Source of the DNA: DASVCN01 sp040905665
Lineage (GTDB): Bacteria > Deinococcota > Deinococci > Deinococcales > Trueperaceae
Reading direction: 5' to 3'
Assembly (NCBI GenBank): GCA_040905665.1
Contig: JBBDRD010000029.1
Coordinates: 43,293 to 107,292 of the forward strand
Length of the DNA stretch: 64,000 nt
Below are positions 50,672 through 59,423 of the stretch, piece after piece (position 1 is the stretch's first letter; every line of letters begins with the position of its first letter). A model generated the notes under the pieces. That model made no database searches. It was not told the DNA's origin and saw only the letters and a list, made by a program, of their open reading frames with translations. The position numbers and the translations under genes were made by a program.

Positions 50672-51436
50672 GTGCGTCTGGGTCAGAACGTAGGCCACGG
50701 CTCCGATGTGGGCCGCGTCAGACCGCTCAACGAGGACTACCACCGGGTGCTGCAATTCCCGCTCCCAGGCGGTTCCCTGACGTTGCTGGCGGTGGCGGAC
50801 GGCATGGGTGGAGCTGCGGCCGGCGAAGTGGCCTCTAAGCTCGCCATGGAGGTCCTCGATCAGTCTTTCGGTCGTTACGCCGGCGAGCTGGAACAGGGCA
50901 AGCAGATGGTGGGTATAGAACGCCTGACCGAGAAGGCTATCCGGCTGGCGAACCGGCGGGTCTATGCCGAGGCGAGCCGTGACAGCGGCCGGCGGGGGAT
51001 GGGCACTACTCTTACTCTTGCAGCGATACATAACGACAATGCCGTGCTTGGCCATGTTGGTGACTCGCGTGGCTACCTGGTGCGTGACAAAAGGATCTAT
51101 CAGCTCACCAAGGACCACTCCTGGGTAGAGGAGCAGCGCCGGCGTGGGTTGCTGACGGACGCCGAAGCTCAGACCCACGAGTGGCGCAACCTCATCACCC
51201 GGGCGCTGGGCACCCGGCCGGAAGTCGAGCCTGACATAATCCCGCTCGCGGTGCGCTCCGGCGATGTCCTTGCGCTGTGCAGCGACGGATTGCATGGTCA
51301 GGTGGAGACCGGGGAGATCCTGGCCGAGATCAGCCGCACCAGTAATCGCCAATCGAGTGTCGAGTACCTGATCGCACTCGCCAACCAGCGAGGCGGACCC
51401 GACAACATCACGCTCGTGATTGCCGAGGTTCCCTGA
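50672..51436 (+). CDS. PP2C-type Ser/Thr protein phosphatase
   Basis: 254 residues. The Mg/Mn-dependent centre is intact: GRVRPLNEDYH (the NED acid), AVADGMGGAAAGEVASK, GMGTTLTLA, LGHVGDSRGYLV, ALCSDGLHG and the GGPDNITLV finish. It ends in TGA, the last base of which is the A of the kinase ATG, so kinase and phosphatase are tightly coupled and presumably oppose each other. It is cytosolic. Similar phosphatase-kinase pairs are common in Actinobacteria and Firmicutes (Stp/PrkC). Confidence 0.92.
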   Translation: MRLGQNVGHGSDVGRVRPLNEDYHRVLQFPLPGGSLTLLAVADGMGGAAAGEVASKLAMEVLDQSFGRYAGELEQGKQMVGIERLTEKAIRLANRRVYAEASRDSGRRGMGTTLTLAAIHNDNAVLGHVGDSRGYLVRDKRIYQLTKDHSWVEEQRRRGLLTDAEAQTHEWRNLITRALGTRPEVEPDIIPLAVRSGDVLALCSDGLHGQVETGEILAEISRTSNRQSSVEYLIALANQRGGPDNITLVIAEVP

Positions 51437-53469
51437 TGCTTTGGCTTCTTCTGGCCGTGACGGTTCTGCTGATAGTCTGGCTCCTGCAGGCGCCAGGTTG
51501 GGTGAAGGCCTCCATTTTCGCTATCGGCGGCCTGTTGGTTGCCGGACTCTTGGCGCTCAGTGGCGCCGACCGGGCATTGGCCCCGACCGCACTCTTCGCC
51601 CTCGCACTGGCGCTCTTCGTCACCGGCGGTCAAGCTACAAGCCGTCGTTCGAGGGTCGCACCGCGTCAACGCAAGGCCTCGAAGACAAGCCGCAAACGAA
51701 CCGCGCGGAGCGCTCCGGGGTTCGATCCCATGGAGGTGCCCGGTTACGAGATCCTCGAGAAAGTGGGCTCGGGCGGCATGGCCAGCGTCTACCGAGCCCG
51801 CAAGCTGGCCGGTGGACAGATCGTGGCGCTCAAGATTCCCATGGAACAGTATGTGGCCGACGCCAAGTTCATCCGGCGATTCCACCGGGAGGCGGAGGTC
51901 GCCCAGCGGCTGAGCCACGTCAACATCGTGCGCACGTTCGAACACGGCAGCCTGGGAATCAAGCACTACATGGTGATGGAGTTCGTGAAGGGCCGCTCGT
52001 TGGAGAGCTACGTCGAGGCCGCGGAGCTGGATCCCGAGCTGGTAGTCGACGTAATGACGCTGGTGGTGAACGCTCTGCAGCACATTCACTCGGCAGGCAT
52101 CATTCACCGCGACATCAAGCCCGCCAACATCATGATCCTCGAGGGAGGAATCCGCCGCGACGCTCGGCCGCGATTGGCGCCCGACGCCGTTAAACTGATG
52201 GATTTTGGCATCGCCGGCGGCAAGGTGCTCTCCCGCCTCACAATGACCGGGGCACGCATCGGTACTCCCGTCTACATGTCGCCCGAGCAGGCCAGGGGCC
52301 TCAAGCTCGATCATCGCAGCGATATCTACAGCCTCGGCCTGGTCTTCTACGAGATGCTCACCGGGGAGACGGCTTTCAAGGGTGGCTACGAGGTGATCGT
52401 CCACCAGCAGATATTCCAGAGCCCACCCCCGCCACGGCAGCTCAACCTGGGCGTGCCAAGGGTGCTCGACGAGCTGGTGATGAAGATGATCGCCAAAGAC
52501 CCCGACGACCGGCCCTCCCTCGAGGAGGTTCAGGCCGCGCTGAGCGGCGCCGATCTGAGTGACGATGGTCAAGCCGAGCTGCCCAGCAGGATCGTGCTCA
52601 CGGTAAGCACTCGTCAGGGCGTCCTGCGGGTACTCGATCCGCACGGCGCGTTGCACGCGAGTATCGGCGATATCGGGACAGAGCCGGGGTCATTCTCGGC
52701 TGCGCCACTATCGGTTTCGCTCGACAGCGCGGGCAACTTTTACGCGGCAGTTTTCGAGTACCAGTTGGGGCAGACGGAGCACCGGATGATTCATAAGTTG
52801 GCGCCCGACGGCCGTCACCTCACCAGCTTCGGTTCCTACGGCATGAAGGCGGGCGAGTTCCTCTATCCGGTATCCCTGTCTGTCGCTCCCGACGACACTC
52901 TTTACGTTTTAGACGCCGAGTCGCACATCGTGCAGCGCTTCGATTCGGAGGGGGTCTTCCTGTCCCGTTTCGGCGGCCGAGGGGAGGGCCGCGGTCTCTT
53001 CAACGATCCGCGCTCCCTGGTCGTGGGCAGCGACGGCGCGATCTATGTGCTCGATTACGGTAACCGGCAGGTGCAGCGCTTTAGCCCCGATGGGGAGTAC
53101 CAGACCCGCTGGGCCTTCAAACAGGGTGGTGAGCAGCAGGGAATGCGTCAGCTAGATGGGTTGACGGTGGACCGGGAGGGGAACCTCTTCATCAGCGATG
53201 CCTCCGGCTCGAAGGTACGGAAGGTGAGTCCCGAGGGTAAGCTCACCCAGTCGTACGCTCTGGAAACGTTGCACGGCGATAGCGGCGAGAGCCTGCTGGA
53301 CTTGGGCGTGGACGAGCAGGGCAACCTTTACGCCGCCCGGCGCGGCGGGCAGACTATCCGCAAGTACGAACCAACGGGTCAGCTCCTCGCCACCCTGGAA
53401 ACTTACGCTCCGGTGGTGCAGATGATAGTGGACGTGCGCGGTGTGGAAGAGACGGTCTCGACGGCCTGA
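51436..53469 (+). CDS. Membrane Ser/Thr protein kinase with NHL-repeat C-terminus
   Basis: 677 residues. The N-terminal 65 residues contain two or three hydrophobic segments, then a Lys/Arg-rich linker. The kinase domain (about 95-375) has EKVGSGGMASVYRA, Lys133 (ALKIPME), HRDIKPANI with Asp226 and DFGIAGG with Asp256, and the GTPVYMSPEQARG activation loop, so it is active by sequence. From about 395 a six-bladed NHL/SMP propeller follows (repeats with DSAGNFYAAV, DDTLYVLDAE and DGAIYVLDYGNRQ). No membrane helix separates kinase and propeller, so the propeller should be cytosolic, unlike in mycobacterial PknD. The start overlaps the phosphatase gene by 1 nt. Confidence 0.92.
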   Translation: MLWLLLAVTVLLIVWLLQAPGWVKASIFAIGGLLVAGLLALSGADRALAPTALFALALALFVTGGQATSRRSRVAPRQRKASKTSRKRTARSAPGFDPMEVPGYEILEKVGSGGMASVYRARKLAGGQIVALKIPMEQYVADAKFIRRFHREAEVAQRLSHVNIVRTFEHGSLGIKHYMVMEFVKGRSLESYVEAAELDPELVVDVMTLVVNALQHIHSAGIIHRDIKPANIMILEGGIRRDARPRLAPDAVKLMDFGIAGGKVLSRLTMTGARIGTPVYMSPEQARGLKLDHRSDIYSLGLVFYEMLTGETAFKGGYEVIVHQQIFQSPPPPRQLNLGVPRVLDELVMKMIAKDPDDRPSLEEVQAALSGADLSDDGQAELPSRIVLTVSTRQGVLRVLDPHGALHASIGDIGTEPGSFSAAPLSVSLDSAGNFYAAVFEYQLGQTEHRMIHKLAPDGRHLTSFGSYGMKAGEFLYPVSLSVAPDDTLYVLDAESHIVQRFDSEGVFLSRFGGRGEGRGLFNDPRSLVVGSDGAIYVLDYGNRQVQRFSPDGEYQTRWAFKQGGEQQGMRQLDGLTVDREGNLFISDASGSKVRKVSPEGKLTQSYALETLHGDSGESLLDLGVDEQGNLYAARRGGQTIRKYEPTGQLLATLETYAPVVQMIVDVRGVEETVSTA

Positions 53470-53527
53470 CGCCGCAGCTCGCCGCGGTTTCGTCAATGTT
53501 GCAGCTTGCCCGATCGGTCGCCCGGCT

Positions 53528-53552
53528 CGCCCCCCTCAAAACGAGGGGGGCG
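53528..53552. terminator. Bidirectional terminator hairpin
   Basis: CGCCCCCCTC, loop AAAAC, GAGGGGGGCG: a perfect 10-bp GC stem between convergent genes (kinase stop 53469, S2P stop 53555). No T-run on either side. Confidence 0.65.
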
Positions 53553-53554
53553 GT

Positions 53555-54187
53555 TCAGAGGCCCGGGATCAGTCGCAACAGTCCGCGAATGATTCCGCTG
53601 AAGAAGCCCATGATGGCACCGGTGACGCCGGTTGCCGAGAGGATGAAGAAGACTACGATGAAGCCCAGAACGCCGTAGCCGGCGATCTGGTTTATGAAGC
53701 GCCTTACTCCGGGGCCGCCCCAGGCCAGCGCGGCTCGGGCGCCGTCGAGTGGAAAGACTGGGAAAACGTTGATGGCCGCGTGGAGGATGGAGATATTTCC
53801 GGCCACCAGGAAAGCCCGGGCCAGTTCGATGCTGCCCATATTGATGAAGATCAACTCGAGCAGAAAGCAGATCGCCGCTATCCCCAAGTAGGTAAGCGGT
53901 CCGCTATACCAAACGATCGCTTCCTGCCTGCCGCGGTCGCGGTAGTTACGGCTGTTGACGGGTATCGCCTTGGGCCACCCGAAGCCCAGCAGGAAAAGGA
54001 ACAGCACGCCCATGGGTTCGAGCTGCTGTTGCGGATCGAAGCTCATGAAGCCCGATAGCCGTGCACCGTTGTCGCCGTAGCGCGAAGCTACCCAGCTTTG
54101 GACCATGTTGTGAAAAATGAGCGCCATGATCATTACGATGGCGCTGATAACCAGTATGGTCGGGTTGTTCCAGTAGTTGAGGATCAT
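53555..54187 (-). CDS. S2P/M50-family membrane protein lacking HEXXH
   Basis: 210 residues with about five membrane helices. It has the layout of a YwhC-type site-2 protease: helix with IFHNMVQSWVASRYGD, LGFGWPKAIPVNSRNYR, and VFPVFPLDGARAAL with Asp148. However, the metalloprotease motif HEXXH, expected at residues 26-30, reads H26-N27-M28-V29-Q30, so the catalytic Glu and the second zinc-ligand His are both missing. It should be inactive as a protease. GGGAG precedes the ATG, and it is 5 nt after the CCA-fusion stop in the same operon. Confidence 0.85.
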   Translation of the reverse strand: MILNYWNNPTILVISAIVMIMALIFHNMVQSWVASRYGDNGARLSGFMSFDPQQQLEPMGVLFLFLLGFGWPKAIPVNSRNYRDRGRQEAIVWYSGPLTYLGIAAICFLLELIFINMGSIELARAFLVAGNISILHAAINVFPVFPLDGARAALAWGGPGVRRFINQIAGYGVLGFIVVFFILSATGVTGAIMGFFSGIIRGLLRLIPGL

Positions 54188-54192
54188 GACGT

Positions 54193-56712
54193 TTACTCCC
54201 GCGTACGGCGACCCAGGTGCTCGTCGACACGGCGCCGGGCCAGCTCAATCTCGTCTTCGAAGGACTTCACCCGGCCATGCTGCCTGGCCCTGGCGATATC
54301 GTCCAGAACTTCGCCTACCTTCGGCCCGGGCGGCAGGCCCAACTCTAACACGTCGCTTCCACGCAGTTTCCGTCGGCGTGGGACCTCCTCGAACGCCTTT
54401 ACGCGAGCTGCCAAATCGGGGGAGAGGACCCGTGCTACCGCCCGTTCGGCATCTTCGGCGGCGTCCAACCACTCCTCCGACACGAAGCCGGCTTCCTCGG
54501 CCTTGACCAGTCCCTCGCGAACGGAGAGTACTCGGCGCGGCCAGTGGAATGTTTCGACATGGGCGGCGGCGCGGCCGAACGGGTTGCGCAAAAGCAGTGC
54601 GTGCAGATAGGCGATGGGAGGGATCGGTCCCCGGGCCCGCAACTCATCGAGTTTCTGCGTGAGCGTGGGGTCGAAGTGCAACCGGTAGACCGCCTCGAGT
54701 GCGCCCAGAGCGTCGAGCATCTGCAGCGCCGGGCTAACGCGGGACTCTCCAAAGGTGAGCTCGAGCTCGGCGCGGAGCCGTGAGCCGCTTACCTTCGCCA
54801 ACACGTCGCCCTTTAGCGCCTCCTTGGCCTGCAGCTTAGCCGCCTCCGCGAATTCGAAGCCCAGCCTGCCGCCCAGCCGGGCGCCACGGAGTATCCGGGT
54901 GGGGTCTTCGACGAACGACAGCGGGTGGAGCAGGCGTAACGTCTCGCGCTGCAGGTCGCGCACTCCATCGAATGGGTCGATGAGCAGGGTCGGCTGCGGG
55001 GCTACCCTCACCGCCAAAGCATTCACGGTGAAGTCGCGCCGCGCCAGGTCCTTGCGGATCGAGGAGGGCGTAACCCGGGGGAGGGCTCCCGGGTGGGCGT
55101 AATACTCCTCGCGTGCCCCAGCTACGTCGACGACGAGTCCGCTGGGAAGGATGAGTGTAGAGGTGCCAAAATCGGCGTGGAAGGTCATGGTGCCGCCCAT
55201 TTGTCGTTGCAGCCGGCTTACCAGCGCTTCGGCCGAGCTGTTCTCAACCACCAGGTCGAGATCCACCAGCGCCCTGCCCAGCAAGGCGTCACGGACGGTT
55301 CCACCCACCAGGTAGAGGGCTGAGCCGTCGGCTCGGGCCCGCAAATCCACTACGGCCAGGTCGATGACGCGCCTCGCTTCACTGGGTAGCCGTTCGCACA
55401 CCTGCTTAGCTGCTGCCGGCTCGCGCGGCGGATGGTGGGCCGCTAGGAGATCACTCCTGGTGACGATTCCCACCACCATGCCGTCTTCGACTATGGGTAT
55501 CCGACCGATGTTGTGCTCTTCGACCAGGTGCTCGAGCTGCATGAGGGTCGCTTTGGGGCTTGCGGTAATTACCTCCCTGGTCATGAAGCCGCTAACTGGG
55601 GATCGTGACAGGTCGTGCCTAAGCGCGCGCTCGAGATCGCGTCGGGAGATGATCCCCACCAGCTTCCCGTTGTCCAGCACGGGTACACCGTTATGCCCGA
55701 ACTGGCTCAGCAGCTGTTGCGCCTCGTGAAGCATGGCGTCGGAACGGACGCTCTTGACCGGCGAACTCATGACCTGCCTGGCAACGGGTGCCGGACGAAC
55801 ATGCGCCTCCAGCGCCTTTAGGACACCGGCGGCCGCTTCTTGGGGTGACTGGTCGCTGCGAGCGAAGGCAGCTCCGGGATGGCCGCCGCCGCCTGCGGCT
55901 TCGGCGAGCGCCGCGCCAACGTCGAAGCCGCGGACGGCGCGGGCAAAGAGCAATGTCTTGCCTTCCATGCTCACGGCCAGCAGCGCGGCGTCGGAATCGG
56001 TTTGGGCTAGCAGCCGACTGCAGGTTCCGGCGGCGTCGCGTACGTAATGAGGGAATTCGAAAGCCGAGTGGGCCAGGGTGAATCCGCCAATTTCGAGTGT
56101 GCGGACGTGTGCGAGCGCCTCCTGCAGCAACTCTCGCTGTTCTTCGTCGGAGTGGTCGCTGTTGGAGTCACTCTGGGAGTCGCGCACGACTTCGAGCGAG
56201 GCGCCGCGGCGCATGAGGAGTGCGGCTGCCTGGTAGTCGTGGGCGGTCGTGAGATCGAATGTCAGGTTACCGGTGTCTTCGTGGATGGCCAGCAACGCGA
56301 GGCTGGCGAGCCGCGCCGGTATTTCGACTGATGACGTTTCGAGGTGGCGGGTTAGCAGTGTGGCTGTGGCGCCTACCTGCTCCTGGATTCCGTGGGCCGC
56401 CCTGATCTCCTTTTCGTGCCTGGGATGGTGATCGTAAACGGTGACCGGCACCCTGCCGATAAGTTGTTCAAAACGGCCCAGTCGCTTCGCGTCATTGGTG
56501 TCTACGACGATCAGCTCGGTGACGCCGTCAAGGTCGACCTCTTCGGCGGCCCGAAGTTCGAGTTCATCGCGGTAGAGGTGAAGAAAAGTCCGTACGCTTT
56601 CGGGCAAGTCTTCGCCTATCGCCGCCACCGCTCCCGGATGCGCCAAACGCGCGAGTGCCAGTGCGGCCAGGGCGTCGAAATCGGGCTGCTCGTGGGTGAT
56701 GATCAGCTTCAT
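54193..56712 (-). CDS. DHH-CBS-CCA fusion: tRNA nucleotidyltransferase
   Basis: 839 residues in three parts. (1) 1 to about 305: DHH phosphoesterase-like domain with THEQPDFDA, VVDTND, VYDHHPRH and a GGGGHPGAAF patch. (2) About 315-430: a CBS pair (VMSSPVKSV to IGRIPIVEDGMVVGIVTRSD). (3) About 455-839: class II poly-A/CCA polymerase, with LYLVGGTVRDALLGRALVDLDLVV (the GG and DxD motifs), RDFTVNALAVR and the RILRGARLGGRLGF motif. The architecture is that of the Aquifex A-adding enzyme (about 824 residues), so it may add A rather than CC, leaving CC addition to another gene. It is second in an operon with the M42 peptidase and S2P-like genes. Confidence 0.9.
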   Translation of the reverse strand: MKLIITHEQPDFDALAALALARLAHPGAVAAIGEDLPESVRTFLHLYRDELELRAAEEVDLDGVTELIVVDTNDAKRLGRFEQLIGRVPVTVYDHHPRHEKEIRAAHGIQEQVGATATLLTRHLETSSVEIPARLASLALLAIHEDTGNLTFDLTTAHDYQAAALLMRRGASLEVVRDSQSDSNSDHSDEEQRELLQEALAHVRTLEIGGFTLAHSAFEFPHYVRDAAGTCSRLLAQTDSDAALLAVSMEGKTLLFARAVRGFDVGAALAEAAGGGGHPGAAFARSDQSPQEAAAGVLKALEAHVRPAPVARQVMSSPVKSVRSDAMLHEAQQLLSQFGHNGVPVLDNGKLVGIISRRDLERALRHDLSRSPVSGFMTREVITASPKATLMQLEHLVEEHNIGRIPIVEDGMVVGIVTRSDLLAAHHPPREPAAAKQVCERLPSEARRVIDLAVVDLRARADGSALYLVGGTVRDALLGRALVDLDLVVENSSAEALVSRLQRQMGGTMTFHADFGTSTLILPSGLVVDVAGAREEYYAHPGALPRVTPSSIRKDLARRDFTVNALAVRVAPQPTLLIDPFDGVRDLQRETLRLLHPLSFVEDPTRILRGARLGGRLGFEFAEAAKLQAKEALKGDVLAKVSGSRLRAELELTFGESRVSPALQMLDALGALEAVYRLHFDPTLTQKLDELRARGPIPPIAYLHALLLRNPFGRAAAHVETFHWPRRVLSVREGLVKAEEAGFVSEEWLDAAEDAERAVARVLSPDLAARVKAFEEVPRRRKLRGSDVLELGLPPGPKVGEVLDDIARARQHGRVKSFEDEIELARRRVDEHLGRRTRE

Positions 56713-56731
56713 CGAGCGTCTGCACGGCCGT

Positions 56732-57790
56732 TCACTGGCCGGGCAGCAGATCCTCCATCCCTTCCAGTCCGCAGAGGAAGCGCTCGAGCAGCAGCACCGC
56801 CCCCTCTACGTCGTTGAGGTCGACTACCTCGCTCGGTGAGTGCATGTAGCGGTTGGGCACCGAGATCAGGATGGTGGGAGCGCCGTAGCGGACTTTGGCG
56901 ATGTCGTCGGCGTCGGTTGCCGTGCGACGCCCGCTGAAACCGGTCTGGAATGGGATCTCCTCCCGTTGGGCGCACTCCCGGATTCGCTTGGCGAGTGACT
57001 GGTGTATCGTCGCCCCCAGCTCGATCACGGGCCCTTTTCCCAGGCGAATATCCCCTTGCGTTTTCTTCTCGACGTCGGGTACGTCGGAGGCGTGCGTGAG
57101 GTCGAGCGCAATGGCGAGGTCGGGCCGAATGCCGTAGGTTGCCACGTTCGCACCCACCCCCGCGATCTCCTCCTGGGTGGTTGCCGCGGCGATGATCTGG
57201 GCCCTGGCGCCCGCTGCAGCCGCCCTGCCGGCGGCTTCGAGTGCGATGTAGGCCCCGATCCGATTGTCCATCGCCTTCGAAGCCCAGCGGTTTTCGCTCA
57301 GTTCGATGACGGGCGCTTCGAAAACGGCGAAGCAGCCGGGTTGCACGCGCTGCAAGGCGTCGTCTCGGTCCTCGGCGCCGATGTCGATCCAGAGGCCTTC
57401 CAGCTTGATCCGTTTGCTGCGTTCATCGTTCGAGGTCAGGTGAGCCGGTTTGCGGCCGATGACGCCCAGTACCTGCTCACTGTCACTAACTACGCGTACT
57501 CGTTGCCCGGGTAGTCCTTCACCGCTCGAGATTCCCACGCCGGTGAAGTAGAGCAATCCCGATTCGTCGATATAGGTGATCAGCAGGCCGATCTCGTCTA
57601 TGTGACCGGCCAGCAGGACTCGCGGGCCGCCTCCTTCGCCAAAGCCGGCGAAGCTGTTGCCGTAGGCGTCGGTGGTCACCTGTGCTCCCAGTTCTCTCGC
57701 CTGCTCGCGCCACAGGCCGGCAGGCAAGCCTTCGAATGAACTGACGCCGGGGCTCTGCAGTAGCTGCTTCAGGAATTCGTATTCGGCCAT
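56732..57790 (-). CDS. M42-family aminopeptidase (FrvX-like)
   Basis: 352 residues of a dizinc or dicobalt peptidase, usually a dodecamer that trims peptides from the N-terminus. AGHIDEIGLL (H63, D65), SKAMDNRIGAYIAL (bridging Asp), AATTQEEIAGVGAN (catalytic Glu pair), LDLTHASDVP and the final RYMHSPSEVV His are all present. ATG 57790 has a TATGCT box 6 nt upstream. It heads an operon with the CCA fusion and the S2P-like gene; the link is not obvious. Confidence 0.92.
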   Translation of the reverse strand: MAEYEFLKQLLQSPGVSSFEGLPAGLWREQARELGAQVTTDAYGNSFAGFGEGGGPRVLLAGHIDEIGLLITYIDESGLLYFTGVGISSGEGLPGQRVRVVSDSEQVLGVIGRKPAHLTSNDERSKRIKLEGLWIDIGAEDRDDALQRVQPGCFAVFEAPVIELSENRWASKAMDNRIGAYIALEAAGRAAAAGARAQIIAAATTQEEIAGVGANVATYGIRPDLAIALDLTHASDVPDVEKKTQGDIRLGKGPVIELGATIHQSLAKRIRECAQREEIPFQTGFSGRRTATDADDIAKVRYGAPTILISVPNRYMHSPSEVVDLNDVEGAVLLLERFLCGLEGMEDLLPGQ

Positions 57791-57796
57791 TAGGGA

Positions 57797-57802
57797 AGCA
57801 TA
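57797..57802 (-). promoter_or_regulatory. -10 box of the M42 peptidase gene
   Basis: TATGCT on the minus strand, 6 nt before ATG 57790. Confidence 0.5.
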
Positions 57803-57818
57803 CCGCTGGGCGGCCGAC

Positions 57819-58208
57819 CTAACGCTCGAGCTTTGTCAGTACCTCACGCACGCTGTCGCCCACCTCCACGCCCAGCGCTTGGGCGAGCTTGTTGTAGTGA
57901 GTGATAACGCCGTTCTCGAGGGTATCGGCGGCGTCGCCTATGCGGGCACTGTTCACGTCGACGGCCGCAGCAGGAATGTGAAAGGCGTCGAGAAGCTCGA
58001 GTCCTGCTATTCCCGCACGGTCCTTGCCAACACCGGCGTCGTTGAAGACGGCGAGTTGCGGTGGCCGGCGCAAGACCCGGCGGGCGCTGTCGAGTCCGGC
58101 ATGAGCGCCCGACACCAGCACGAAATCGGAATGTTCGGCCGACATGTCGTCGAGTGCGTCCAGCAGCAGGACCGAGATGCCCTCCAGGTCGAAGGCTCGC
58201 GACGTCAT
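57819..58208 (-). CDS. Conserved hypothetical protein with VFNDAGVGKD motif
   Basis: 129 residues, no signal or membrane segment. Notable stretches: VLVSGAHAGLDSAR (about 30-43), AVFNDAGVGKDRAGIAGLELLD (about 53-74), VNSARIGDAADTLENGVITHYN, and a helical end. The Gly/Asp-rich segments suggest a small-molecule or nucleotide-binding fold, but I cannot assign a family. It is 9 nt upstream-to-downstream of the bacillithiol reductase gene (58218) on the same strand, with GAGGTG before the ATG, so the pair is likely co-expressed. Confidence 0.65.
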   Translation of the reverse strand: MTSRAFDLEGISVLLLDALDDMSAEHSDFVLVSGAHAGLDSARRVLRRPPQLAVFNDAGVGKDRAGIAGLELLDAFHIPAAAVDVNSARIGDAADTLENGVITHYNKLAQALGVEVGDSVREVLTKLER

Positions 58209-58217
58209 TGCCGCACC

Positions 58218-59267
58218 TCAGGTCCCCACCGGAGTTGCTTCCAGCTTTTCGATAATGTCCCCCATCGCGCCTTTCGCATGCTCGATCCCATTCTCGATGA
58301 AAACGTCCGAGGTTCGGTTGCCGTGTCCGGCCGAGCCGATGAGGTAGAGGCCAGGAACGTTGCTCTCGAAAGTATCGGGATCGAGGTCGCAGGCCAATGT
58401 TTTAGGGTCGTGCTTCACGCCGGCGGTCGTAAGGAGGGTGGGCGGCGCGTAGTACCCGGTGAGCAGAAAGACCTGATGAGCAGGGATAAGGAGCTCCCGC
58501 CCCTCCTTCGACGCCACGACCGCATCGGGCGTGATCCGTTTTACCGAGGTATTCAGATGAAGCGTGATCGAGCCTTCCTTGACGCGGTTCTCGAGGTTCG
58601 GCCGCACCCAGTACTTGAGGCTGTGGCGGAAGTCGCCGCCCCGGTGGATCATGGTGACTCGCGCGCCGGCGCGGTGCAGGTCGAGAGCGGCGTCGGCGGC
58701 GCTGGAGCCGGCTCCCACGATGACCACCTCCCTGCGGAAGTACGGGTGCGCCTCGGTGTAGTAGTGGCTCACATGAGGTAGCTCTTCGCCGGAAACGTCC
58801 AGAAGCTTGGGGTGGTCGTAATATCCGGTCGCCACCGCGACCTTGCGGGCCCGGAGCCGGCCCTCACCGGTGGACGCATCACCCGGTGGACCGCTCACGG
58901 CCCCGCTTGGAGCAGCGCCGGAGGCACCGCGCTGCTCCCTATGGACGAGCTGGAAGCCTCCGGCGCACTGTTCTATCTTCACGACCTCGGTGTACTGGCG
59001 AACCTTGAGGTCTTCGTTTTGGACGACTCTGCGGTAGTAGTCCAGCGCCTCTTTGCGAGTGGGTTTATCGGTGGCGGATACGAGTGGATGGCCTCCGATC
59101 TCCAGACGATCGGAGGTGGTGAAGAAAGTCATGTAGGTGGGGTAGCCGCGGATGGCGTTGACAACGCTTCCTTTGTCCAGCACCACGTAGTCGAGGCCGG
59201 CATGCTTGGCGAGGATGGCCGTTTCGAGGCCGATGGGCCCAGCGCCCACAATGGCGAGGTCGAACAT
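58218..59267 (-). CDS. YpdA/Bdr-type bacillithiol disulfide reductase
   Basis: FAD- and NADPH-dependent reductase, 349 residues. GAGPIGLETAILAKHAG (8-24) binds FAD; YPTYMTFFTTSDRLEIGG (about 43-60) is the YpdA signature; VIVGAGSSAADAALDLHRAG binds NADPH; and IGSAGHGNRTSDVFIENG closes the FAD site. There is no CXXC, as expected for YpdA. A low-complexity insertion (about 111-137, rich in Gly, Ala, Ser and Pro) sits in the second domain and is not typical. The start ATG 59267 is defined by a TACGCT box. Partner of bshA at 19.8 kb, not adjacent. Confidence 0.88.
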   Translation of the reverse strand: MFDLAIVGAGPIGLETAILAKHAGLDYVVLDKGSVVNAIRGYPTYMTFFTTSDRLEIGGHPLVSATDKPTRKEALDYYRRVVQNEDLKVRQYTEVVKIEQCAGGFQLVHREQRGASGAAPSGAVSGPPGDASTGEGRLRARKVAVATGYYDHPKLLDVSGEELPHVSHYYTEAHPYFRREVVIVGAGSSAADAALDLHRAGARVTMIHRGGDFRHSLKYWVRPNLENRVKEGSITLHLNTSVKRITPDAVVASKEGRELLIPAHQVFLLTGYYAPPTLLTTAGVKHDPKTLACDLDPDTFESNVPGLYLIGSAGHGNRTSDVFIENGIEHAKGAMGDIIEKLEATPVGT

Positions 59268-59273
59268 GGAGCA

Positions 59274-59279
59274 AGCGTA
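59274..59279 (-). promoter_or_regulatory. -10 box of the YpdA-type gene
   Basis: TACGCT on the minus strand, 6 nt before ATG 59267. Confidence 0.55.
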
Positions 59280-59360
59280 CCAACTCCCTCTATGCGGGAT
59301 TTCTTGGCCGGTTACACGTTTCCCTTGCGTTGGGCGGTAGCCGAGTCCACTGTGGGCATT

Positions 59361-59423
59361 TGCCGGTTTCAAACCCGGCTGCCGGCGTCAAATGCCGGTT
59401 TCAAACCCGGCTGCTGGGGCAAA
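59361..59423. repeat. Two direct copies (31-32 nt) covering the nth stop codon
   Basis: Two units sharing the 21-nt core that begins TGCCGGTTTCAAACC start at 59361 and 59393. The second overlaps the nth 3' end: its TCA is the stop codon, and the first copy repeats it outside the gene. Each copy also contains a small bulged inverted repeat (GCCGG with CCGGC). Confidence 0.88.

Noticed and set aside
51298..52656. 452-codon minus-strand frame over the PP2C and kinase genes
   Set aside because: Overlaps two strongly supported genes; no motif; composition typical of an antisense frame.
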